This document shows positions 1 through 5,056 of a stretch of DNA of 5,589 nt, piece by piece; the stretch's first letter is position 1; each line of letters begins with the position of its first letter. A program made the translations under genes and the position numbers. The notes beneath the pieces were generated by a model, which saw only the letters and a program-made list of their open reading frames with translations, did not search any database and was not told the origin of the DNA. Location of the stretch: NCBI GenBank assembly GCA_947177545.1, contig CAMWVF010000098.1:1-5589 (forward strand). The letters are read 5' to 3'. Origin of the DNA: an uncultured Clostridia bacterium (GTDB taxonomy: Bacteria; Bacillota; Clostridia; Oscillospirales; Ruminococcaceae).

Positions 1-34
1 GAATTTTTGCCCGTTCTTTTTTCTTTCCGACCAT
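1..34 (-). CDS. Possible start of a minus-strand gene cut by the window edge
   Basis: On the minus strand an ATG at 34-32 opens a frame reading MVGKKKERAKI up to the window edge. An AGAGGG-like ribosome binding site (plus 41-46) lies seven bases upstream of the ATG. Only eleven residues are visible, so the product cannot be named. The basic start would suit a DNA-binding or ribosomal-type protein, but that is only a guess. If real, it diverges from the small ORF and metF to its right, and 35-177 would be the shared intergenic region. Confidence 0.3.
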   Translation of the reverse strand, partial: MVGKKKERAKI

Positions 35-46
35 AGCGTTTCCCTC

Positions 47-77
47 TGAATTTCCTTATTTATCCTTGAATTTCCTT
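47..77. repeat. Two 11-bp direct repeats, 20 bp apart
   Basis: TGAATTTCCTT occurs at 47-57 and again at 67-77, a 20-base period, in a T-rich stretch (on the plus strand) just upstream of the possible minus-strand gene. Two copies on one DNA face could be a regulator binding site, or a chance effect of low-complexity sequence. No function can be assigned. Confidence 0.35.
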
Positions 78-177
78 TATTCTTATTTCTGTCATTTTTT
101 CAAGGAACAGCAAATCGTCCAAAACGGCGGAGATAATTGACGAGATAGAGTCGCTGAAATACCGCGCGGCTGCTCTT

Positions 178-396
178 ATGAAAATTGACAATGCTGAAAT
201 TACGCCTGATATGACTTCTGCGGAAATTATTGACATTATGGATAAGTACTTTTATTTGGCAGAAAAAAAGCTTTCCGAGGAGTTACGCATAAAAACCGAA
301 CAAAATGTTATGTCAGAAATTTTAAGGCTGCAAAGGGAAATAGAAGCTTTGCACCATGATCTGGAAAATATAAAAAGCAAAGGAGAAAACAAATGA
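178..396 (+). CDS. Small charged helical protein, unknown function, coupled to metF
   Basis: This 72-residue protein from the ATG at 178 is not one I recognise. It is rich in Glu, Lys, Ile and Leu and should be mostly helical. The stretch from about residue 30 to the end (AEKKLSEELRIKT, then EILRLQREIEALHHDLENI) has heptad-like hydrophobic spacing, suggesting a coiled coil. There is no signal peptide or membrane segment. Its TGA stop overlaps the metF ATG (ATGA), and the metF ribosome binding site lies in its last codons, so the two are probably translated together. The start is doubtful: no ribosome binding site precedes ATG 178, and the frame stays open back to about 70. It reads TAEIIDEIESLKYRAAAL just before the ATG, which resembles SAEIIDIMDKYFYLAEKKL further in. 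The annotated ORF may therefore be the 3' part of a longer or truncated gene. A role in methionine or folate metabolism is suggested only by position. Confidence 0.55.
   Translation: MKIDNAEITPDMTSAEIIDIMDKYFYLAEKKLSEELRIKTEQNVMSEILRLQREIEALHHDLENIKSKGENK
381..385 (+). promoter_or_regulatory. metF ribosome binding site
   Basis: AGGAG lies seven bases before the metF ATG at 393, inside the last codons of the upstream small ORF. It fixes the metF start and supports translational coupling of the two genes. Confidence 0.8.
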
Positions 397-1253
397 AACT
401 ATCATCACTTTTTAATAAGAGCAGGACTGTCCTGTCATTCGAGGTTTTTCCGCCGAAAAAGACAAGCTCTATCGAGACTGTCTACAGCACTCTTGCGGAA
501 TTGAAAAATCTTTCCCCTGATTTTATCAGCGTGACCTACGGCGCAGGGGGAAATGCCGCAGACACTACCACCTGTGACGTTGCCGCATATATTCAGAACG
601 AGCTGGGCATACCCTCTGCAGCGCACCTGACCTGCGTTTACAGCACAAAAGACAGCGTGCGGACTATTCTCGGTCAGTTCAAGGAACGCGGCATTGAAAA
701 TATTCTTGCCCTGCGTGGGGACGTGAACCCCGATATACCACGTCTCCACGATTTTGAGTACGCAAGCGACCTGACACGTTTTATCAAGGAAAACGGAGAT
801 TTCCACGTTTCGGGGGCTTGCTATCCCGAATGTCACCTTGAAGCCAAAAGCTTTTCCGAGGACATAAATAATCTGAAAATAAAAATTGAGGCGGGGGCGG
901 AGCACCTTATGTCACAGCTTTTCTTTGATAACGCTGCGTTCCATAAGTACCGCGAAATGCTTGCCATTGCGGGCGTGACCGTCCCGGTGGAGGCTGGTAT
1001 AATGCCCGTCACAAACAAAAAGCAGATAGAGCGTATGGTATCAATGTGCGGGGCAAGTCTTCCTGCGAAGTTTTCCAAAATGATGCAGAAATATGAAAAT
1101 AATCCCGAGGCTCTCCGCGACGCGGGAATTGCCTACGCTGTCGACCAGATAGTCGATCTTATTTCAAGCGGTGTGGACGGCATACATCTGTACACTATGA
1201 ATAACCCATATGTTGCGAGGAAGATAAGCGAGAGCGTTAAGTCGCTGTTGTAA
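393..1253 (+). CDS. metF: Methylenetetrahydrofolate reductase (MetF)
   Basis: This is a 286-residue cytosolic flavoenzyme of the MTHFR family. It reduces 5,10-methylenetetrahydrofolate to 5-methyltetrahydrofolate, the methyl donor for methionine synthase. The family hallmarks run in order. SFEVFPPK is at residues 15-22, where Glu17 matches the catalytic Glu28 of E. coli MetF. FISVTYGAGG is at 44-53 and HLTCV at 78-82. NILALRGD is at 103-110, where Asp110 matches the conserved folate/FAD-site Asp120. GACYPECH is at 141-148, GAEHLMSQLFFDN at 168-180, GIMPV at 202-206, and GVDGIHLYTMNNP at 260-272 near the C terminus. Length is normal for the single-domain bacterial enzyme (about 280-300), so the gene looks complete. 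It overlaps the small upstream ORF by four bases. No methionine-pathway riboswitch is visible within the 390 bases upstream, and no clear terminator follows. It is more GC-rich than the gene after it. Confidence 0.97.
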   Translation: MKLSSLFNKSRTVLSFEVFPPKKTSSIETVYSTLAELKNLSPDFISVTYGAGGNAADTTTCDVAAYIQNELGIPSAAHLTCVYSTKDSVRTILGQFKERGIENILALRGDVNPDIPRLHDFEYASDLTRFIKENGDFHVSGACYPECHLEAKSFSEDINNLKIKIEAGAEHLMSQLFFDNAAFHKYREMLAIAGVTVPVEAGIMPVTNKKQIERMVSMCGASLPAKFSKMMQKYENNPEALRDAGIAYAVDQIVDLISSGVDGIHLYTMNNPYVARKISESVKSLL

Positions 1254-1344
1254 TAAGCGGTTAAATTGAAATTTATAAGAAGCTTTAGATCATGATTTCA
1301 AAAATAATTTTAACTGATTTTGTGAGTCTTCTGTATCTTTGGTT

Positions 1345-1350
1345 GGGAGG
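1345..1350 (+). promoter_or_regulatory. Ribosome binding site deciding the Nei-like start
   Basis: GGGAGG is followed by a seven-base spacer and the ATG at 1358. This favours 1358 over the upstream in-frame ATG at 1292, which lacks a comparable site and would add a 22-residue hydrophobic tail not seen in this family. Confidence 0.8.
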
Positions 1351-1357
1351 AAGTACT

Positions 1358-2179
1358 ATGTTAGAGCTACCGGAAAGCTATACAATATCTAAACAGATAA
1401 AGAAAATCTTGACAGGAAAAATAATAAGTTGTATTGATGTATTGCATACACCTCACCGTCTTACTTTTTTTCATGGTGATGTTAAAAGCTATGGAGAATT
1501 ACTGAAAGGACAAACTGTTATAAATGCGACTTATCATGGCGGAATGATTGAAATAAATACTGAGGACTGTATGATAGTGTTTTCCGAAGGAGCGTATCCC
1601 CAATATTACGAAGATAAAAAGAAATTTCCGAAAAAGCATCAATTTGCTGTTTACTTTGATGATGAGACGGCTGTTTTTGTGTCGGTACGAATGCTGGGCA
1701 TGATATATGTATTTCCGAAAGGAAAATGTACGGAAGGTTACTATACATCATCAAGCAGTAAGATAGACCCGCTGCGTGATGAGTTTACTTTTGAATATTT
1801 TCGTGGTCTTTATCCGGGTAATAAAAAATTAAGCGCAAAGGCATTCCTTGCTACGGAGCAGAGAATACCGGGTCTTGGGAATGGTGTTTTGCAGGATATC
1901 TTATGGGACGCCGGAATTGATCCGCGTTTTAACATGGGAGAAGCTTCTGAAACAGACTTTATGGCGTTATATACGTCAGTTAAGAAAGTCCTAAAGGAAA
2001 TGTGTGAACAAGGCTGTCGGGACACTGAAAAGGACTTATATGGACAAAAGGGAAAATATGTTACTAATTTAAGTAAAAATTCATTGTCTAAGCCATGTAT
2101 CAAATGCGGACATGAAATTCAGAAAGCAAATTTCATGGGCGGAGCAGTATATTATTGTGAGAACTGTCAAAAGAAGTAA
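1358..2179 (+). CDS. Fpg/Nei-family DNA glycosylase-like protein (endonuclease VIII-like)
   Basis: This 273-residue protein belongs to the formamidopyrimidine-DNA glycosylase/endonuclease VIII superfamily, whose classical members excise oxidised bases and nick the strand. The N terminus MLELPESYTISKQI corresponds to the family's MPELPEVET start. The helix-two-turn-helix region is clear at about 159-190, with KAFLATEQRIPGLGNGVLQDILWDAGIDP in two overlapping stretches; PGLGN at 171-175 carries the conserved DNA-binding Asn. A C-terminal zinc finger has Cys247, Cys250, Cys267 and Cys270. Odd points: position 2 is Leu instead of the catalytic Pro, though Glu3 is kept. The strand that normally carries the catalytic-site Lys (R-x-G-K) reads YHGGM. 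The finger hairpin reads GGAVYYC, without the usual Arg. From memory, a Firmicutes subfamily annotated endonuclease VIII starts MIEIPE and shares the non-Pro start, so this is probably a subfamily trait and not a local mutation. Fold assignment is firm; base-excision activity is uncertain. It has its own ribosome binding site and is AT-richer than metF. Confidence 0.9.
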   Translation: MLELPESYTISKQIKKILTGKIISCIDVLHTPHRLTFFHGDVKSYGELLKGQTVINATYHGGMIEINTEDCMIVFSEGAYPQYYEDKKKFPKKHQFAVYFDDETAVFVSVRMLGMIYVFPKGKCTEGYYTSSSSKIDPLRDEFTFEYFRGLYPGNKKLSAKAFLATEQRIPGLGNGVLQDILWDAGIDPRFNMGEASETDFMALYTSVKKVLKEMCEQGCRDTEKDLYGQKGKYVTNLSKNSLSKPCIKCGHEIQKANFMGGAVYYCENCQKK

Positions 2180-2217
2180 GGAATGCTGATAAATCAAAAT
2201 AGGATTGATGTGTTATT

Positions 2218-2307
2218 GTGCGAAACAAGTCGGATAAATTCGGTAAGGCAAGCATAATTATTGCATCACTTTGTATAATCGCATTTATAATCAATTCTAT
2301 ATTTTGA
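2218..2307 (+). CDS. Possible tiny single-pass membrane peptide
   Basis: A GTG start opens a 29-codon frame reading VRNKSDKFGKASIIIASLC followed by a hydrophobic IIAFIINSIF end and TGA. The layout is a basic N terminus followed by about 18 hydrophobic residues, as in a small membrane peptide or the broken end of a larger membrane protein. The best ribosome binding site candidate (AGGA at 2201-2204) is 13 bases from the GTG, which is too far to be convincing. Chance is a serious alternative. Confidence 0.2.
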   Translation: MRNKSDKFGKASIIIASLCIIAFIINSIF

Positions 2308-2403
2308 ATAAGCTGCGTTACTGGAGATTTACTGCGATAGAACAACTGCGCATCTTTTGAACTTTTTAGCAGGTTGTCAAATATAAATAAAGAAGCGTAC
2401 GCA

Positions 2404-2520
2404 TTGAACGATATACTGAAATTTGCCGACAGAGAAAAATTCAGAAAATGGCTTGGCGAAAACTGTAGCTTGCCGCACAAAACACAAAAAATGACAAGCA
2501 AAACTCAAACCCCGCTTTAA
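2404..2520 (+). pseudogene. Truncated N-terminal fragment of a YdeI/OmpD-associated-family protein
   Basis: From a TTG at 2404 the plus strand reads LNDILKFADREKFRKWLGEN, then CSLPHKT and a non-matching tail ending in TAA at 2518-2520. The pattern [M]-x-D-x-L-x-F-x-D-R-x-x-F-R-x-W-L-x-x-N matches, from memory, the start of YdeI/OmpD-associated family proteins (normally about 190 residues). In that family the text continues toward a GVWLLFGK-type motif; here it does not. The 38-codon frame therefore looks like the first 20 or so residues of a gene whose remainder was deleted, with the tail being fused downstream sequence. TTG in place of ATG and a weak ribosome binding site fit decay. Function is presumably lost. 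Confidence 0.5.
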
Positions 2521-2527
2521 TTGCCGG

Positions 2528-3904
2528 TTAATGACATTTTATTTTTTCCTTTGATGATATTCTAATAAAAAACGGTACCGCCACGATTACGGTCAATATT
2601 TCTGCGATCGGAAATACCGTCCACAAAAGCCGGTTAAGCTCGTAATTCAGTTTTGCAAAATGCGCAAAAATTATTGCGGTCGGAAAAACAAATAAAATCT
2701 GTCTGCAAACGGAAATTGCAAGAGAACCCACACCGCTTCCCAACGCTTGAAAAATTCCCTGAAAGGCTATGTTTATTCCCGCAAAAATCAGTCCTGCCGA
2801 AATTATTCGTATAGCGCTTATGCAAAGAGACTGCGTTTCCCCCGAGAGTCCGAATATTTCCGAAAACGGTACGGCAAAAATTTCAAGGACGGCGCACCCT
2901 GTCAGCATTATTGCCGCTGTGTATAAATGCCCGAATTTTACACAATCCTTTATTCGTTTTTGATCGCCCATACCGCAGCTGTACGCTGTGATCGGTGTGA
3001 TTGCGTCTCTCATTCCGAATGCCGCAAACAGTAGGAACTGCTGTATTTTATAATACAGTCCGTAAGCTGTTACCATGCTTTCACTGACATCTTTAAGTAT
3101 CAAGTTCATTCCATATGTCATGACAGAAATAAGAGCCTGAGAAATAATTGCGGGAAATCCGACCGAATATATTGTACCTATAATTTTTAATGACGGTTTA
3201 AGATCGGACAGCTTCATGCGGATCGATCTGTTGAATTTTATATGAAATATTAACGCCGCTGCAAAGGAAACGATCTGTCCGATAACGGTTGCGTATGCCG
3301 CACCCTTTACTCCCATTTGGGGAAAGCCTAAAAGTCCGTAAATAAATATGGGATCGAGTATAATATTTGTGACAGCACCCAGTATCTGCGCTGCGGTTGA
3401 ACATAAGGAGTGTCCCGCTGCTTGAAGCATTTTTTCAAAAATCGCAAACATCGACATACCAAAGGACAGCACACAGCATATCTTTAAATATTCCGTTCCA
3501 AGCTGCGAAATAACAGCGTTGTCCGTCTGAGAGTCAATATAAATTTTTGCTCCGAAAATTCCGAACATCAGGAAAATTATATAAATTGCGATACCAAGGA
3601 AAACTGCGTTGCCAGAAGTCTTATTTGCGGTTTTACTGTCCTTCTGACCGAGACTTTTGGCTATGAGAACATTAGCTCCGACACCGGTGCCAATACCGAA
3701 AGCAACCATAAGGATCTGCATAGGGAACGCCAATGTCAGCGCATTCAGAGCGTCCTCGCCGCCATGAGCCATATTTGATACAAATGCGCTGTCCACAATG
3801 TTATAGACCGCCTGCAAAACCATTGAAACGATCATTGGCACACCCATTGAAAGCATTAGTTTTTTTACCGGCAGAACTGCCATTTTTTCATTTTTATTGT
3901 CCAT
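2528..3904 (-). CDS. MATE-family multidrug/Na+ (or H+) antiporter
   Basis: This is a 458-residue inner-membrane transporter of the MATE superfamily (MepA/DinF/NorM-like), which exports cationic drugs or metabolites using a sodium or proton gradient. The length and about twelve hydrophobic segments fit the family's two six-helix MatE halves. Visible hallmarks include GVPMIVSMVLQAVYNIVDS near residues 21-39, GIGTGVGANVLIAKSLGQ in the first half, EKMLQAAGHSLCSTAAQILG, NIILDPIFIYGLLGFPQMG and GVKGAAYATVIGQ at the domain middle. In the second half GMRDAITPITAYSCGMGD and FQGIFQALGSG repeat the pattern. The start at 3904 is chosen because GGAGG sits six bases upstream. The longer frame from 4009 would begin inside the promoter -35 element and add 35 residues unlike the family. 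The gene has its own consensus promoter and lies downstream of the feo-type operon on the same strand. The substrate cannot be told from sequence. It converges on the Nei-like gene. Confidence 0.95.
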   Translation of the reverse strand: MDNKNEKMAVLPVKKLMLSMGVPMIVSMVLQAVYNIVDSAFVSNMAHGGEDALNALTLAFPMQILMVAFGIGTGVGANVLIAKSLGQKDSKTANKTSGNAVFLGIAIYIIFLMFGIFGAKIYIDSQTDNAVISQLGTEYLKICCVLSFGMSMFAIFEKMLQAAGHSLCSTAAQILGAVTNIILDPIFIYGLLGFPQMGVKGAAYATVIGQIVSFAAALIFHIKFNRSIRMKLSDLKPSLKIIGTIYSVGFPAIISQALISVMTYGMNLILKDVSESMVTAYGLYYKIQQFLLFAAFGMRDAITPITAYSCGMGDQKRIKDCVKFGHLYTAAIMLTGCAVLEIFAVPFSEIFGLSGETQSLCISAIRIISAGLIFAGINIAFQGIFQALGSGVGSLAISVCRQILFVFPTAIIFAHFAKLNYELNRLLWTVFPIAEILTVIVAVPFFIRISSKEKIKCH

Positions 3905-3910
3905 AATGTA

Positions 3911-3915
3911 CCTCC
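3911..3915 (-). promoter_or_regulatory. MATE gene ribosome binding site
   Basis: On the minus strand GGAGG is followed by TACATT and ATG at 3904. This sets the start and rules out the longer upstream frame. Confidence 0.85.
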
Positions 3916-3980
3916 ATAAAAATAAAAAGATGTGCAGTCTGCCGATTGGATTTACGCAGTTAGCTACATATCTTACAATA

Positions 3981-4009
3981 ATTATAAATGTTTTTATTTG
4001 TGCTGTCAA
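3981..4009 (-). promoter_or_regulatory. Consensus sigma-70/SigA promoter for the MATE gene
   Basis: On the minus strand TTGACA (plus 4009-4004) and TATAAT (plus 3986-3981) are separated by exactly 17 bases, a perfect match to the housekeeping consensus. Transcription should start near 3974-3972, giving a leader of about 70 bases. The leader contains short CTGC/GCAG arms followed by TCTTTTTATTTTT just before the ribosome binding site, a weak hint of leader control. No operator is obvious on the promoter itself, so expression may be strong and constitutive unless the upstream inverted repeat is a binding site. Confidence 0.85.
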
Positions 4010-4038
4010 AGGCTATTTTGCACAATTATTTTTATTTA

Positions 4039-4109
4039 TTCCGAATAAGTTTTGTCATACTCTTTCCGCAGCAGCCCTTACTATCGTCATAAAATTTTCT
4101 TATTCGGAA
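4039..4109. repeat. 11-bp perfect inverted repeat overlapping the end of the HMA gene
   Basis: The arms TTCCGAATAAG (4039-4049) and CTTATTCGGAA (4099-4109) are perfect inverse copies around a 49-base spacer. The right arm covers the stop codon of the HMA gene, and the left arm lies 30 bases upstream of the MATE -35 element. Pairing could extend through TTTT/AAAA with a four-base bulge. No U-run follows the stem in the minus-strand transcript, so it is a poor intrinsic terminator. GTCATA also appears twice in the spacer (about 4054 and 4085). It could be a folded 3' end, a processed RNA element or a two-site operator; I cannot decide. Confidence 0.5.
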
Positions 4110-4471
4110 ATTATTTTTTCTATCCCCTCCACAGAATACCCAAGTCCAACAACAGTCTGACGGACAGTAAATTCCGAAACTTCGGCGTTTGAATATATTT
4201 CGGCTGTACCGTTTTCAAAATCCGCCTTAGCGTACAGACCGTCCTTTCTGTTAAAAACATTTTCAATTTTAGCGGCACAGTTTTTGCAGGACATACCTCC
4301 GACCTTAACTGTATATTTATATTTGCATTCGGACAGATCGGCTTTTGTTTCAGAAGCTTTTTCGTCGTCGTCTCCCGTACCGCAGCAGCCGTGAGCAAGC
4401 TTTTTTATATAGCTTTTCACCGAAAAAATACAAATTAAAATCAGCAAAATCAATATAATTGCAGTTGCCAT
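4100..4471 (-). CDS. Membrane-anchored heavy-metal-associated (HMA) domain protein
   Basis: This 123-residue protein has an N-terminal hydrophobic anchor (residues 2-18, very Ile/Leu rich) and a basic stop (K19, K23, K24). A Cys-Cys pair follows at 29-30 (HGCCG), then an acidic linker (GDDDEKASETKAD) and a C-terminal HMA domain from about 50. The domain starts YTVKVGGMSCKNCAAKIENV, with the M-x-C-x-x-C metal site at Met60, Cys62 and Cys65. HMA domains of CopZ/Atx1 type bind Cu(I) or other soft metals and pass them to P-type ATPases, but no ATPase is visible here. The tether should hold the domain at the inner membrane face, on either side depending on orientation; positive charges after the anchor favour a cytoplasmic C terminus. 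It starts three bases after the regulator stop, with GAAAGGA at plus 4478-4484 as ribosome binding site. It is likely the last gene of the feoB operon. Handling of iron, copper or thiols is an inference from neighbours. Confidence 0.88.
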   Translation of the reverse strand: MATAIILILLILICIFSVKSYIKKLAHGCCGTGDDDEKASETKADLSECKYKYTVKVGGMSCKNCAAKIENVFNRKDGLYAKADFENGTAEIYSNAEVSEFTVRQTVVGLGYSVEGIEKIISE

Positions 4472-4474
4472 ATT

Positions 4475-4846
4475 TTATCCTTTCAATAAGTGTTCCGCAA
4501 GCTTGTTTACGGTTTTTTCGGAGGTATGGACGACTATTTTTACTGCATCGCTGTCCGCCGTTTCCTCGTCAAGACCGAGAGTATTTTCAAGGAATTCCCG
4601 AATAATAACGCAGCTTGTAAAAATCGAATTAGCAGCCTTTATGCCGCTTTCGGTAAGGCTTATCTGTCCGTAATGCTCCTTTTTGATGTATCCGCTTTCG
4701 CACAGCTTTGCTGCCATTGCCGCGGTGCTTGCCTTGCTTACGCCAACAATTTTCGCGACCTCCGAAGACTTTGCTTCCCCGCCGCTTTGACACAGCTTGT
4801 AAATTGCAAAAAGATATTTTTTCTGCGAATATGAAAGCTCATTCAT
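4475..4846 (-). CDS. DtxR-fold transcriptional regulator with degenerate metal site
   Basis: This 123-residue protein matches the N-terminal part of the DtxR/MntR family, metal-sensing repressors of iron or manganese genes. A winged helix-turn-helix covers about residues 5-70 (SSEVAKIVGVSKASTAAMAAKL, split at 28-49, then GYIKKEHYGQISLTESG). A dimerisation/metal domain follows at 71-120 (REFLENTLGLDEETAD, HTSEKTVNKLAEHL). It aligns without gaps to C. diphtheriae DtxR as I recall it, so positions compare directly. DtxR Met10, His79, Glu83, His98, Cys102, Glu105 and His106 are here Lys10, Cys79, Arg83, Asp98, Val102, Val105 and Val106. No classical ligand is left. The SH3-like third domain is absent, as in MntR-length members. 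The ATG overlaps the end of the Cys-rich gene by eight bases, implying coupled translation. It probably controls the feo operon, but perhaps without direct Fe(II)/Mn(II) binding. Confidence 0.88.
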   Translation of the reverse strand: MNELSYSQKKYLFAIYKLCQSGGEAKSSEVAKIVGVSKASTAAMAAKLCESGYIKKEHYGQISLTESGIKAANSIFTSCVIIREFLENTLGLDEETADSDAVKIVVHTSEKTVNKLAEHLLKG

Positions 4847-4997
4847 TTTTCATATCACCGCAGTGTCCGCAAGCGTGGGGACAGCCTGCGCAGTTCCCGC
4901 CGCATGAGGATTTCCCCGATTTTTTATCCTTGTAAATCTGTCTCGCGGCAAGGAATAAAACCGCCGCAACAACTAAACCGACAATTATCGTTGCCAT
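4839..4997 (-). CDS. FeoB-associated Cys-rich membrane protein
   Basis: This 52-residue protein reads MATIIVGLVVAAVLFLAARQ, then IYKDKKSGKSSC and a Cys-rich tail. It has one N-terminal transmembrane helix (about 3-18), a basic juxtamembrane stretch, and Cys at 32, 36, 39, 43 and 46 in a C-x3-C-x2-C-x3-C-x2-C array. His41 and His45 lie among them. This is the layout of the FeoB-associated Cys-rich family (Pfam FeoB_associated, often labelled virus attachment protein p12 family), small proteins encoded next to feoB in Firmicutes. The role is unproven, but metal or iron-sulfur handling at the FeoB exit is the usual proposal. The ribosome binding site AGGAGTGA (plus 5003-5010) lies five bases before the ATG, counted from its end. 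Its stop overlaps the start of the DtxR-fold gene by eight bases. A perfect hairpin separates it from feoB, 59 bases upstream. Complete and normal in length. Confidence 0.92.
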   Translation of the reverse strand: MATIIVGLVVAAVLFLAARQIYKDKKSGKSSCGGNCAGCPHACGHCGDMKNE

Positions 4998-5019
4998 AAA
5001 AATCACTCCTTTTTAGAAA

Positions 5020-5049
5020 TCAGAGGATAGATTGGTATCTATCCTCTGA
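5020..5049. terminator. Perfect 13-bp hairpin between feoB and the Cys-rich gene
   Basis: TCAGAGGATAGAT (5020-5032) and ATCTATCCTCTGA (5037-5049) pair perfectly around a four-base loop. The stem starts seven bases past the feoB stop codon in the minus-strand transcript. On that strand the stem is followed only by TTTCT and then AAAAAGGAG, so as a terminator it would be leaky. On the plus strand it is followed by AATTTTTTT, a good terminator tail, although no plus-strand gene is seen to end here. It may attenuate read-through from feoB into the small genes, or protect the feoB mRNA 3' end. Confidence 0.65.
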
Positions 5050-5056
5050 AATTTTT

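Larger units (their letters stand above)
2180..2527. other. Stretch without an intact gene, between convergent Nei-like and MATE genes
   Basis: These roughly 350 bases are AT-rich and contain no complete recognisable gene. They hold a possible 29-residue hydrophobic peptide (2218-2307) and a fragment resembling the start of a YdeI/OmpD-associated protein (2404-2520). No clear intrinsic terminator is visible for either flanking convergent gene; short arms such as AAGC/GCTT near 2490-2510 are too weak to call. The pattern suggests gene decay or deletion. Confidence 0.6.

Noticed and set aside
64..105. CCTTGAA/TTCAAGG inverted repeat near the left edge
   Set aside because: Seven base pairs with a 28-base T-rich loop and no extension; likely chance in low-complexity sequence.
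1..392. S-box, T-box or B12 riboswitch ahead of metF
   Set aside because: I could not see the conserved cores of these elements, and most of the region appears coding or low-complexity.
1266..1300. TTGAAAT/ATTTCAA inverted repeat after metF as a terminator
   Set aside because: Arms are only seven AT-rich base pairs around a 21-base loop, and no T-run follows.
1292..1357. An upstream Nei-like start at 1292 with a hydrophobic tail resembling a signal peptide
   Set aside because: Fpg/Nei proteins need a defined N terminus, and the ATG at 1358 has a strong GGGAGG site and gives the family start M-x-E-L-P-E.
2133..2501. A 122-codon minus-strand frame across the gene-poor gap
   Set aside because: It runs into the 3' end of the Nei-like gene, has no good ribosome binding site, shows no recognisable motif, and lies opposite the YdeI-like fragment on the plus strand.
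3905..4009. A longer MATE start at 4009 adding 35 residues
   Set aside because: It would begin inside the -35 element, lacks a ribosome binding site, and adds text unlike the family. ATG 3904 has GGAGG at proper spacing.
4490..4935. Plus-strand frames opposite the regulator and Cys-rich genes
   Set aside because: They are antisense shadows of well-supported minus-strand genes and carry no family motifs.
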